Below are positions 46,655 through 57,726 of a stretch of DNA of 64,000 nt, piece after piece; position 1 is the stretch's first letter; every line of letters starts with the position of its first letter. A program made the translations under genes and the position numbers. Below the pieces are notes generated by a model, which was given only the letters and a program-made list of their open reading frames with translations, had not been told where the DNA came from and ran no database searches. Location: positions 1,432,308-1,496,307 of the forward strand of contig ONZQ02000007.1 of NCBI GenBank assembly GCA_900312665.1, written 5' to 3'. This stretch comes from Cephalotrichum gorgonifer (taxonomy: Eukaryota > Ascomycota > Sordariomycetes > Microascales > Microascaceae).

Positions 46655-48964
46655 TGTTGCGTTGGGGGGCCGCGCGCGGGCGGGCTGTTGTAGCGCTATA
46701 AGGCGTTCTTTGGACGAAGCTGCATGAGGATGGGGGGTCGTCGAGCCGGAGGAGGAATCCTAGGTGGTAACGATTCTGCGCATGGGAGGGAGACCGATCG
46801 GTTCGCTCTAATAGCCAGTCGCAAGACGGCTTCTATCGAGGGGGGTGAGGCGGCCCCGTAGACGAAAAGGAAAGAGGCGAAAAATAGGTTCTCGTGGGTC
46901 TGCGGCAAAACCCTTTGTTAGCTCTTGACAGGTGACGATGGCGATCGCGATGATCTTCGTCCAATGTGAGGGCGGGCCAGTGAGACAAGGTGATTGGCGG
47001 CGGCTGGCCGCAAAACAAAATAGCTGGGACACTTTACGGAGTACTTACCAAAGGAAGAAAAAAGGCTTCTACTCCCGAGTAAACAAATATTAAGGGAGGG
47101 ATCCAGAAAGAATGCAAGTTCTGGACTGGGGACCAGTGGATTAAGTCCTTGCGAAGAAGCCAAAGGGAAAAAAAAAGAAGTCACTCGGGTCCGTCCAATC
47201 GCGAATTAAGCTTCTTTCCTTGGACGAGAAAGCTACGAACGAGTAGGCTTTTTGCGGATTGGGAGGGTGGGGAGGGAGGAACCTGGTATCTACTTAAGTA
47301 GTCCATGGGCAAAGAGCTACCGAGCAGGGAAAAAGTTCGCGTCAACCTTGAATTAGTCGCTAAGATATGAGGTACCCCGTATGGACCTTACGCGGACCCG
47401 ACTGGGGTGTGCTTGCGGCGGCGCTGGGGCCCGGCATGGGCGAGGTTTTGGCGGGGCGAGAATGAGGAAGCTTCGCCGTGATCGGTAAAGGCGGGAAAGC
47501 TGAATCTGCGAGCTGAGGAAAGTGCAGGCAGGTGCAGGTGCCGCGTGCAGGTGATGATTGGTCCTGATTGTATTTTTTTTTGAGGGGATGACTGATAACT
47601 ACTTTGCATCTATCTTTTTCTCTGAACCATCCTCGTACTCGAAGGTAGTATTACTCAAACCCAATAGTCTAGTCTAGTCAAACAAGTACCTCGGGGGGAG
47701 AAGTCCCCGCGAAACACCGGGGATGGCATGGCAAGCCCACAGCGATGCGAGTTATCCGAATATCCATCGTGAATCGAGGCTTCTTTAGTTCCTGGGACCC
47801 ATCTTCTTTTTTTTTCTGCCCCATTGAGCGGCACCAACAAAACAGGGTCAGGTCTTCGGAACCTTGGAATGACGCAATCTCACATAAATGACACCGCCCG
47901 CCGAGACCTCCGGCCGTCGCCAATACTACAAGAGCAAACACAAGCATTTTTTTCTGCAAATACAAGCATTTTTTTTTTCTCTCGGCGCTCTAACGATCAG
48001 ACTTGGCGCACCAAAAGGCCCTACCAAGCCGGCCCACTCCCTTCCTTGGTAGATATGAGCCGCTTCCGGAGTTTCCCGAACATTTCGAGTTCGGGAGTTT
48101 TAAGCGAGGAATGAGCTGGGGGGAAGGAGTCGGGGTATATTTATTTGAGGCCGGTTCGGTCAGTTCCTCTTATCGAAAAATTGCCCCGCCTTCCCCCGCC
48201 CGCCCGCGCGCCCCCACGCTTCCCCGGGCCCGGGGTAACATCTCCGAGGACGGAGAGGGGCCATCGTATCTCCGGTGCCGCGATAAAAACTCCGTTCGAA
48301 GCCCGAAGACGGGGCCGAAGAGGGGAAAGTTAAAGAAGAAGTGAAAAAAAAAAATCCGGGGTAAAAATAAGGTTGTAATTTCTTCGGGCGGGGCTCTGTA
48401 AACGGAAACCCTTTTTTTCTTCTTCTCATCCTTACTACCGCTTCTCACGAACGCGGCCAATTCTTCACCCAAGGGTCTTGAGGTCCGATGTTCCACAAAG
48501 CTTTAAATCTTACATGTATGTATCTCAGTTGGGGAACGAGTAGTGCAAGCAAACTGGTGGTGGCGTGAACCCTATTGGTAGATGGTTCGGACCAGGAGGG
48601 AATGTGATGCAGAGTACATACCCTGCAAATTTTTTTGGCCCAACAGAAACGGAACGGAGGAGGGAGACTGTACGAGTAGATCTAAAGCGAAAAAAAAAAT
48701 GCATCAATTCCAACTCGGCCTTCTTCAGGCCTGGTATCAGTGCCGCTCTAATACACATACACGTCCGTCCATCTAGACGACATGTAAACTCCGTATGTAC
48801 TCGTACAAAACCTCGTTCGGTCTCCGCTCAGGGTATAAATGATAGCCCGGTCTCGTTCCTCTTTCCCTCCCTCCTCTTTTTTTCCACTCTAGACAAAAGA
48901 AAGAGACCCCTCTCAGCCACCAAGCCGGCCGTTCCAATCATCAACTCGTATCCATGGCCGGCTC
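46655..48964. other. Gene-free region
   Basis: About 2.3 kb. It contains the Nha1 promoter (left end) and the 3' side of the next gene. There are several A/T homopolymers (for example near 47944-47980 and 48348). I see no gene, RNA or repeat family. Confidence 0.5.
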
Positions 48965-49657
48965 TCACCGCACTAATAAGAACATCACACCGCAGGCCGC
49001 CGCAGCGATCTGCATCAACCCCTCCCCGAGACTCCGTGTCCCCGCACTATTCACCGGAATGTCGAACGGACTACCCCCCAGCCCATTAGGACGCGCCTCG
49101 TCCCCTCCCGCCACCTGATCCTCCCCAGGCCCCGTCGGCTGCGGCGGGGTCACGACGACCGGGCCTCCCGGCGCTGTACCCGCGTCAGAAGGAGCTGGGG
49201 GCTTGATGACGGAGGGAAGCGTACTACTACTACTCGCCGGCGCCGACTCCCTCGTCGGCGTCGCCACCGGCCGTGTCGTGGTGGAATTATCGTCGTCGTC
49301 GTTGTTATCGTCGTCAGTGGAGGTGTTGCAAACCAGCTGTAGGAGGTTCCCCTTCATCGCCTCGTCGACGAAGGTGTCTAGGCCCTCCCGGGTGCCCGCG
49401 CACGCCTCCTGGAGCTCGGCCTGCTTCGAGAGCACGTCCCGCTGGCATTGCGCAGAACAGTTCTTCGTCCTGAACTCCCCCCTCGTGCACCCCGGGAGGG
49501 GGGCGTCTCGCGTGCTCTTGCACAGCCTCGACAGGGAGTTGCGGGAGCCGGCGTTCATCTCGTTGGCCGCGCCTTGCGGGCTCGCGGCTGCGGTCGCGGA
49601 TAGGAGTAGGAGGAGGGTGGCGAGTGCCGAGGTTCGCGTCGTGCGTCGATTCGCCAT
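48965..49657 (-). CDS. Secreted, probably GPI-anchored Cys- and Ser/Thr-rich protein
   Basis: Single exon, 230 residues. The start MANRRTTRTSALATLLLLLSATAAA is a signal peptide. The mature N-terminal part has six cysteines (RLCKST, LPGCTRG, KNCSAQCQRD, EACAGT, LVCNTS), probably a small disulphide-bonded domain. Then comes a D/N/S/T-rich linker (DDDNNDDDDNSTTT) and a Pro/Thr-rich stretch. The C-terminus (LMQIAAAACGVMFLLVR) is hydrophobic after small residues (NSAGTRS), the pattern for GPI addition. I recognise no named domain. The protein probably sits on the cell wall or membrane surface. Confidence 0.75.
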   Translation of the reverse strand: MANRRTTRTSALATLLLLLSATAAASPQGAANEMNAGSRNSLSRLCKSTRDAPLPGCTRGEFRTKNCSAQCQRDVLSKQAELQEACAGTREGLDTFVDEAMKGNLLQLVCNTSTDDDNNDDDDNSTTTRPVATPTRESAPASSSSTLPSVIKPPAPSDAGTAPGGPVVVTPPQPTGPGEDQVAGGDEARPNGLGGSPFDIPVNSAGTRSLGEGLMQIAAAACGVMFLLVR

Positions 49658-52600
49658 CGTTCGGATTAAGGATGAGGTTAAGAGGTGAGAGAAGGAATGT
49701 AGGATAAAAGAGAAGGAGGTGCGCGCCCGTTTTTCCGCCACAATGCGAGAAAAGAGAGTGGAAGACGAGAGGGTGAGAGAAGATGGCCGAGGGCCGGTGG
49801 TTGTAGATACCGTCGGCTTCGAATAGGTGGAGCTCCGAGGGAGACAAAAATGATCCTCCGTCTCAGACGTTGCCAAGGGTTTTTAATCGTATATCTCTTT
49901 CTTATTCTTCGAAATCCCGGGGACCCGAAAAGTAGCCAGCCCACGGATTTCGTCTGATTTAGATCGGAACCCTTAATTCCCCAGTCCTGGGTCCAGAGCT
50001 GGGAGAAAAAGGGGGGGAGGGGTGACTGGTTGGTTGGTGTAGTCCCGGGTTTCCGAAACACTGGGTGTGTCGGAGGTGGGCGGGACGAGCGTGTAAGTCG
50101 GATTGGTCAATGCGGCTAGATAAGGAGCGAGGTCGATCTGCGCCGGCTGGCCCGGTGGATAAAAGTCGAGAAAAAATTGACGTGGGACGATAGGCAAGAG
50201 GAAGAATATGTAAGAGAAGAAAAAAAAACAGTGAAAGGTCCTGCCCGGGTTGTGGATGGGCTGATCGATTACTTTATGGCCTTCGATCTGCAAGACGCAG
50301 GGAGCAGGGGGGGGCAGGCACACTGCTTCGTGGTGTGATGATGCAGAAAAAAAGGATTTCTGAACCGGACCGGGTATGGCCAATCCAATGGCTGGATGGA
50401 TGGATGGATGTGCGAGATGTGCAGGCTGTGCGCCTCTAAGACGTCCTGCTGTGTGTCGGTCGCCGGGTCCAAGACTGGAAGGATCGGAGCGTGATGAGCT
50501 GAGAGTTTGGATGGTGGGAGTGAAAGGCGGGCGAAGCAGAAAAATAGTGGCTTGCAGCTTCGCAAGACTTGTAAGCGAGTAAACGACTGATTAAACAAAA
50601 TGTCGAAAGTATTATGATAATAGGAATGAACAGAAGAAAGGGAAAAAAAAGTGTATGCTATTCTTGCAACTCTTCCCGCACTCGAGCTTGGTGGAAAGGA
50701 GAGAAAGGTCGAAGGGGCATGGAAGGGCCGGGGCCAAAACAGCGGGGCGATGGCTCCGATTATAAGGCAATGACGATGGCACTCGAGGGGAGGAGGAAGA
50801 TCCTTGCGAGTTTAACCACGCCTGTGATCCAGAGCTAAATTGTGTGTGTGACGAGTTCGTGCGCGAGTATGGAAGGGGGACAGGGGTTTCAGATGGGCCT
50901 GTCTTGCATAGATTGTGGCCGCTAGTTGGAAGCTTGCGAGAGACCTGAGGGCGCGGTGATGATTATCTCGGTTCGAGGGTCCTTTGCCGTGTGTGGGGAG
51001 GGGGAAAACGGTGCGTGGATTGAAATAGGAGCCAGGATAGGTAGCGATCTACAAGTGCCCACGAGGAGAACGGGAACTAAGGTCGAGGAGAGGTATGACG
51101 AAGGACCCGTTTGATCCAAACGGGGTAAAGATCAGTGGAGGAGCGAGATGAAGATGTACGAAAACACGGACAAAAGAGGCCAAGCGAAACGAACTCTCTG
51201 CAGGACGCTTATAACCACAAAAAAAAAGGATCTAATGCTGGGACGGAGTATTATGTGTGAAGATTGCGGGAAAATGGGCTGGATGAAGGGGGAAGCGCTC
51301 TCTCCGGCCCCTGTCCCCTTCAAAGAGAGAGAAAGATCACCTTGGCACAACCGCTCACGACTCACGACTCGCGAGAGACCACCAGAGGTTTGTTTCGTGG
51401 GCGATCAGTTGAAACATTGCGGCGGCGCCATCCATCCCTGCAGCGCGCGCGGAGGGGCGGATGTCGCACATGTCCCGCCAAGGCTCTGCTTGTCGACATA
51501 TGGTTGGCCAGGAACCAGCGGGAGCTCCGAAGTAGTATGTGGGTTGCTTTCTTTTTCTGCATTCGAACGTGAAGACCCTCTTTTCCGACCGTCACAGGTG
51601 GGACCCTGCTCTAGGAGAAGGAAGATTGTTTGAATGGTTGCACGTAGCCTCGGCTCGGTGATCTAGAGTTTAATACATGTAGTCCAGATTTGCGTGCCTT
51701 CCACCCTGCACGCTTGGAGATACTCGTACTTTTGTGTGATGACATGTAGGGTGGGAAGCACAACCGCACCTATTGAAGTGTTTGGACGTACACTAAGAGC
51801 AGAGGTGATTGGCCAGGGGCAACACAAACCGCGAACCCCTGTGCAAGCCACCCGCCTTGCAAGGAAAAAGAGATTCCTCTCCTGACTCCGTGACATCACC
51901 GCCCCCCTTGATCCCGGCCCAAGAGCCCGGGGCGCGCTCCGGGGTATAATACAGGATACAAGCGTGGAAACATGGAGCACGAGTAGTACTTTGTCACACA
52001 CTCCGTACACTTTATCCATCCGTCTATCCCAATTGGCCGGTCCACATCGCGAGTGCACGAACCAAGTCCTGGCCCAAACAATAAAAAAACGAGAGCAAGA
52101 GCTTGAAACTAAACACTCGAAACAAAAGAAGGGATTTGCGAAACACGCTCCTCCCCCACCACCCCTAGTTGGCCCCCCACAACATTCTTCTTCTTCTTTT
52201 TTTTTTTTTTCAGACCCTGCTTTTGGAGGTCTTGAACTTTATGACACAGTTGATCCATTCTGTGTGTCTCGTCGTCCTGGAGACGGTGGCAGCTCACTCA
52301 AAATAAATCCCGCCTGAGGAGCAGAGACCAGAACTCGATGCCCACTATACAAGCACCCATGGGCGACGGGTGACATCGGGTTCACATGTTCGACAAAAGA
52401 TGGTGCGCTGCTGTTAAATGAGCATCTCGTGCTTCACTTCCCGGTTGGACGATGTCGATCGTCATTCTACTCCGTCCAAGTACTTGTACCACTTTGCACG
52501 TATTAAACGTTGACTAGAAACCCCGGAATGCGAGTATTTTACAAGAAACCAATTCCGTTTATATCCATTGTTGAGAGGAGGCTCTAATACATACGACCAT

Positions 52601-52883
52601 AGCTCGTGGAATACGAGGGTCCCGTCCGCTCCCCTATACATAAATAATACGGAACCCCACTTTTTTTGGCGGGCATCTCCCCGACATCAAAGACTCTGAA
52701 GCGGAATATTTGTCATCGGGTAGTGGACGACCGAATCACGTCGCGGTTTTATATATGGGTGGCCTAGGCTGACTCAGCCAAAAACAGCCAGCCGCGAAAC
52801 GGCGGCTTCACAGACTAAAAATACGATTCAACAACGCTGAAAACCCTCCACCAGAAGTCCTAGAGATCCGCCGCGCGAGCCTT
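49658..52883. other. Gene-free region containing a 5S rRNA relic
   Basis: About 3.2 kb with no convincing coding gene; open frames here are short and lack splice logic. It includes homopolymer T tracts (for example 52196-52210) and the 5S-like sequence at 52589-52633 described separately. Confidence 0.5.
52589..52633 (+). pseudogene. Truncated 5S rRNA pseudogene
   Basis: The sequence begins ACATACGACCATAG, the conserved 5' end of Sordariomycete 5S rRNA as I remember it from Neurospora. It continues with GTGGAA, and then TCCCGTCCGCTC, at the same spacing to within one base over about 43 bases. Beyond 52633 similarity fades (weakly CTATACATAA) and the 3' half, including the internal control region end and terminator, is not found. 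5S genes are dispersed in filamentous ascomycetes and pseudogenes are common, so this is best called a degenerate 5' fragment. Confidence 0.7.
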
Positions 52884-53778
52884 TTATCCCAGCACCTTTA
52901 AGGGAAAGTCGGGATTGCTAAGTACATCCCGCGCCTCCGTACTTAACGCCTCCAGAACTGTCTCGGCAGACTCGAGCTCGCTAAGCCAACACTTGCGGAT
53001 AACGTCCCCGAACATAACGCCCTCTAACCCCGGAAACTCCCGTTTCGCAAACTTCTCCTCTATATCGTTATCCGTAAGGCCCTCGTAAGGCTTTTTCCCC
53101 GTAGCAATATGGAAGATACACGACCCAAGTGCGAATAGATCCGTCATTATATCGCACCCTAGCTCGCCATGCTTCCTCCACTCCGCTGGCATATAGAAAG
53201 AGCCGCTTTCGAGGAGATAGGGTTCGTTGCCAAGGAGCGAGGAGCCATTGAAGTCCGCTATGCGGAGTCCAAGGTTCGTATCTAGCAGCAGATTTGTCGT
53301 CTTCAGGTCAGCGTGAATGACGTTATGAGCGTGAAGCATCGCTACGCCCTGCGCCACCTGGAGGGCCCACTGAGCGCGGAGTTCAGTCGTCACGCTATTA
53401 TTTCTAAGGTAGAGCGCGAGGTTTCCATTGGTCATATACTCCAGAGTAAGCGAGGTATCGTTGCCGTTTTTATTGCAGTCAAGTACGCCAACGAGGCGGG
53501 GGTGTAGCGGGAGGTGGCTGTAAATGTCGATCTCACGGTGAAGCTGTTTCCGCTGTATTCGGCACCAGTGTTCAGGCATTTCCTTGACGACGGATTTGGT
53601 AATGCGCGTACGGCAGGGAGAGAGCTCGATACTTCCTGAGGTGGTGAAAATTTGCTCTGTTTTCTATTGAGACTTAGCTCTGAATCTAACAGGGTGAGAG
53701 TATAGAATATCGCATTACCAGCCGCTCTCCTAGTGCGAGTTCATCCTCGTACGCTTTTGCAGGTTCAGACTCTCCCAT
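52884..53778 (-). CDS. Atypical protein kinase-like protein
   Basis: Exons 53778-53719 and 53663-52884, with a 55 bp intron (GTAATG..ATAG), give 279 residues. The kinase fold is clear: LEYMTNGNLALYL (hinge region), QVAQGVAMLHAHNVIHADLKTTNLLL (catalytic loop), DIMTDLFALGSCIFHIATGKKPYEGLTD (helix F region) and IRKCWLSELESAE. The catalytic loop reads H-A-D at about residues 137-139 in place of H-R-D, and the metal motif reads D-F-N at 157-159 in place of D-F-G. Lys47 in SVVKEM is a possible VAIK lysine, but no full Gly-rich loop is evident and the protein is short. Small kinases of this type are numerous in fungal accessory regions. Activity is uncertain. Confidence 0.75.
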
Positions 53779-54794
53779 AGCGAATAGCTGAGCTGAATGA
53801 TATCTTAGGTGTATGGTTGTAAAAATTGGGGTAGTTAGGGGATATTGCCAAGTGGGAAAGGAGGATCTCCAAACAGGGGAATGCAGCTCGCGAAAACATT
53901 GAATCACATGGAATGCATAGCACGTGATTCAGTTATCCTTGTTTCGTCAGATTAAACGTGCAGGCAGCAAAACCAAGTGGCCGAGGCGGCACATGCCCAG
54001 AGCTTCGCCTGCTCTCTACATGCAGACCAGCTGTTTGTGTAGAGCCAAGAGAGAAGATGGATCTCCTGGCATGTCTGTAGAATTCGGAATGAAGTGCATA
54101 CATGTTCTCGTAGTCATTGGTGTGGAGGCGCGTAATTTGCGCCCGTCTTGCATCACGAGTTCCTTTATTTACAGCATCGAATAGCATAAAGAAACGCAGT
54201 CGTGAGAAAATGCGGAAGCAGGAGGAATGCTAATTCTCCGACCACCCGCTCCCGCTAGTGAGAACCCTGTAAGCTATATCTCTTTCACTCAAGTCTTGGC
54301 GCGGCCGCTTATACCTTTGAATATCTTAGGCATGCCTGGTCACACCAAAGGAGATGAGCAAGTCTCTGGATCGCACGCGCCTTGAATATATGGGAGTCTT
54401 TATCTCTAGATTTCGGGATTGCGGTGATCGAAGCTATAGAGTGCGGGAAGGAATCATTCCCGAAAGGCGTCGTAATGCTGAGGCACTGGCTGGTTAACGA
54501 CGTCTTTCACAACCCATTCCAACTGGGCTACCATCATAGATATCCGTTTGCAGCAGTTGACGATGCGCACCACTTGACCCCCGATGCTATCAGCAGCTTC
54601 ATCTTCATCGCGCTCTACAGAATACGAAACAGCTCGAGCTAATATCTCTATATCAATCTTCAGCTACAGCCGACAACTCACGACGGAAAGGTAAGTTATG
54701 ACTCCCTTCTACTGCAACCCTATTCGTATTCAGGAGCTTATATTTATTTATTTTAGAATCATTTTTTCGGACATCCCATTATTCAGCCGCAAAC
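53779..54794. other. Accessory intergenic region with an intron-like element
   Basis: About 1 kb with scattered short frames of no recognised family. At 54692-54757 a GTAAGT..TTTTAG pair looks like a 5' UTR intron leading to the small Cys-rich ORF at 54795. Confidence 0.35.
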
Positions 54795-54992
54795 ATGTGC
54801 TGGGAATACACCGTTGAATACTACTAGGGCGGGTGTGACCATACTGTCAACTCGGGGATACTGCAATGCCGAGCTGCCCAGGCGGCCGGCCAGAGATGCG
54901 CCAACATGCAGAAGGTAACTCTTGCCTCTTCGAGGAGGAACCAGCGCAGGTGCCCCGTCTGCACCGACGAGGCTCTTCCGGAGATGGACTAA
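54795..54992 (+). pseudogene. Small Cys-rich (zinc-ribbon-like) gene with internal stop
   Basis: The frame starts MCWEYTVEYY, meets TAG at 54825-54827, and continues GGCDHTVNSGILQCRAAQAA, GQRCAN and ends RCPVCTDEALPEMD. Short fungal proteins starting MCxxY with a CGH/CDH motif, a C...A..AG.RC stretch and a CxxC end form a familiar, unnamed group, so this looks like one member carrying a nonsense codon. CAG to TAG would be a C-to-T change in a CpA context, as made by RIP. A candidate 5' UTR intron lies just upstream (54692-54757). The alternative is a non-coding coincidence. Confidence 0.45.
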
Positions 54993-55911
54993 ATCGGTTC
55001 TCCCGGAATACGGTGGCAGGCCTATGTAAGGATATCATGGCCTAAATACACTATATCCAGGGTTGTTCTAATGCGAAGGTTTCACGCATGGTATTGGATC
55101 ATAGCAATCTTAGTACTCATTAGCTTTAGCAGCGCGTTTACGCTTTACTGGCCCGAATTAAGTAGTCTAAACCAATTTAAAGCAGAGTATAAAGGATGGT
55201 TTGTTGTGATCGGTAATCGACACTAATGGAACCACTATGTGGAGTGAAGAGATACAGCACGGCGGGCCGAAGCTAGTTTTCTAAGTACTACGAGCTGTCC
55301 TCGTAGGTGCTTGCGTTTACTAATCGGGTAAGAAGCTGGGTAGCCTGTTAGAAGTAAGCGTCGAGCTGCTAGGCAGTAATATAGTTAATAGTCGTATTAG
55401 TCTAAGATATTGATGACAAGCAGAGTGGCCCACCCTGCTGTCTCTGGAAAGGGAAAGAAATGTGAACAACACCCACCCGAGTTTCAGCTCAAGCCGACAC
55501 CAGAACAGGCAGAAACTGTCTGCTCAACCTAGACACAAAGAAGACCTCAACAGGATCTGGGAATCAGGGGGGAAAAGTTGGTCCCGAACGGAGGACAGCG
55601 AGGAGAAAAGCAGGTCCCAAGGGAGGGTCCCAAACCAGGCACCCTCGCATGATATAGATCGGAGAATTACTCCCATGATTACTCTGGATTTCGTCATGTG
55701 AACGCGCGATGCACCCACCCTGTCCCATTCTCAGTGCCGGCGGGATGTTATAATACCGAGATCCATTCCGCACTGGTAATAGCGAAAATAGCGAGCTCGT
55801 ATCTCCTATGGACAAATAGACGCCCAAGTCAACACTCATCAGAAACGTCGTACAAAGGCAGCACCTGACGAAACTAGCCCAACCGTCCAGGCACTACCAT
55901 ACCTACATGTA
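54993..55911. other. Relatively AT-rich accessory DNA
   Basis: About 0.9 kb with many stops in all frames, relatively AT-rich between 55040 and 55440. It looks like decayed repetitive DNA; no intact feature is seen. Confidence 0.4.
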
Positions 55912-56092
55912 GTCAAGGTATGCCAAATGGCAAGGTACGGTGCAGCTCTTTTATCAGAAGAAAACAGGCAGCTACGAGCAGAAAACCAAAGACAGAAGAG
56001 AAAGAAGGATATACGACGCTCGTATACAGCTTCTAGGAGGCATTTTAGCTGTAGAAGAAGGTCTTCAGCCTGCAGAAGAGAGGGCTGGCTAG
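55912..56092 (+). mobile_element. Remnant of a pogo/Fot1-like transposase (C-terminus)
   Basis: One frame reads VKVCQMARYGAALLSEENRQ then LRAENQRQKRKKDIRRSY; about 56025-56031 the reading continues in another frame as LLGGILAVEEGLQPAEERAG and stops at 56092. The order (KxCQMA...A.LL..EN..LRAEN..., basic run, SGG.L.VEEG) is the usual C-terminal tail of fungal pogo-family DDE transposases. Only this tail and a frameshift remain, so the element is dead. No terminal inverted repeats were identified. Confidence 0.65.
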
Positions 56093-56314
56093 GGGGTGGT
56101 GAGATATGTTATGGCGATATAAGAGTGATCCCAAAATATAGTTCTCTCCGGAGTTCAGCCGCTAGGTTCCAGCTGGACGAACTGTATCTTACATGTATAC
56201 AAGGCCGCCACTGCCACCTCACTCCCCCTCTTTTTTTGCGCACACGACAATCATCATTCACAGCTCCACTCTCTCTAACAAGCTCTCTCTGCCCTTAACT
56301 CATCAGCCATAATT

Positions 56315-57059
56315 ATGGCCCTCGAACTTGATATCCCACCATGCATCAGCGCACCCGCCCATCCTCTCCACCCGCCATCACCCGATCGCCCGTTAAGAAT
56401 CGAAATTCAGGGGGACCTGAACTCGATAAAGAGCCTCTTGCCAAACCTGAAGATACTAGCCGGCCACGACGTCAACACCTGGCCATCCCTAGCAGAAGGT
56501 CAGGAATTTGCTGCTATAGTATACCGAAAGCTGTACCAGTGTGAGGCTTGTCCTGAGGTCACTGGCGATATACTACTACGTGGGCAGTTCTTTACGGGAA
56601 CAGAGTCAAAGTGAGAAGATTTCTTTTTTTGTTCTTACCAGTTTATATATTAGTATCTTCTACTGTACCTCCGAGAACTTACCTCGGAGAATTTAATCAG
56701 TTTAGCCTTAATAAGCTTATTATTTCTCATGTCCTTATTCTACAAGTTAATACTGACCTTTTATATCTCTATGACATAGGCTGGCCTGCGGTTACGGTAT
56801 CACATTTGACCACCTTGTCCCGATAGACGACCCGGATCCAGAGGTATTACAGCTAAATGTTATCAAACTTGACGACATCGAAGCCTCTCTCAAAAAGGAC
56901 CTTGTCTTATCAATTAACCGAGCAGAATACGAAGGGAAGAAGCTTTTAGTCGTGCCTAGATGTTGCCAAAAGAGGGAGGGAACGACAGATCGTAAAAGGG
57001 TGAACGAGTCAGTGGGTTCTATTAGAAGTCGACCAGCGGAAGGGAGTGAACTCGGATAG
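56315..57059 (+). CDS. Unrecognised two-exon protein, 191 residues
   Basis: Exons 56315-56610 and 56780-57059 join across a 169 bp AT-rich intron (GTGAGA..CATAG) with the frame closing at GTESK|LACGYG. The protein has a Pro-rich start (ISAPAHPLHPPSPDRP), a middle part with GDLNSIKSLLPNLKILAGHD, ECEACP-like cysteines (LYQCEACPEV), then an acidic stretch VPIDDPDPEVLQLNVIKLDD and a basic end (CCQKREGTTDRKR). Soluble, no signal peptide or membrane segment. I recognise no family. The continuous frame on both sides of a good intron supports a real or recently real gene; its place beside a transposase relic means it could be accessory or decaying. Confidence 0.5.
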
Positions 57060-57085
57060 AAGGCACGCAAGGTATTACAAGGGAC

Positions 57086-57115
57086 TTTATGAGGTAGATC
57101 TTTATGAGGTAGATC
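57086..57115. repeat. Perfect 15-bp tandem duplication
   Basis: TTTATGAGGTAGATC is repeated twice head to tail shortly after the stop codon of the unrecognised gene; a recent slippage or repair footprint. Confidence 0.85.
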
Positions 57116-57513
57116 TCGACGGCTTTCGAAATAGCTGAGGGGCTAGGCTTGATGTAGATAAGTAGCCTAAATCTCTAGACAGCTTGTAGGGACGGGGAGA
57201 GATCTTTACACATACCAAGCTGCTACTCCCCGGCTTAACTCCTGAAATGCTTGTTTCACTAATGAAATGCGCCTGAGCCCTCCTCTCGCTCCTATATTCC
57301 TCGACGCATTCCCTCGCCGTATCGAAGAGCTAAAGAAAGTCACAAAGCCTACGCCGTAGAAGACTCATAGATACGAGACAAGCTGGAAAATTACGAAACA
57401 GATATGGTCTTCCCCAGCTCTAATATGCCCTTGACCACCAAGAAAATTAGCATTCTGTGAGCCCGAAAACAGATACTTCGCGAGAACGAACACACACCCC
57501 CAAACGACGAGAT

Positions 57514-57726
57514 ATGCCTGTCGAACTGATCCTCGGCATCCTCCAAGTATGCTACAAGTGCGGGGAAGAACTCGTCGCGACGTGCAAGGCCTTCCGCGAG
57601 GCTGACACCGGCCTGCGGGAGAGCACCGTTGCGTGTAGAGGTGTGCTGGGTGCAAAATGTTGGGAACATATCAAGGTTACTACACCATCCCGCTCCTCGG
57701 ATTCCGTACGGGCGTGTGTGTATTAG
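57514..57726 (+). pseudogene. F-box-like fragment
   Basis: The frame begins MPVELILGILQVCYK and continues ELVATCKAFREADTGLRES, which has the spacing of an F-box (LPxELxxxIL...C..FR). It is about 70 residues long and ends abruptly with no obvious continuation. It could be a first exon, a relic or chance; I favour a relic. Confidence 0.25.

Noticed and set aside
53933..54187. 84-codon minus-strand frame upstream of the kinase
   Set aside because: No family features and no supporting splice sites; the kinase has its own start at 53778.
54382..54642. 86-codon plus-strand frame
   Set aside because: No recognisable domain and no continuation; could be a decayed exon but nothing supports it.
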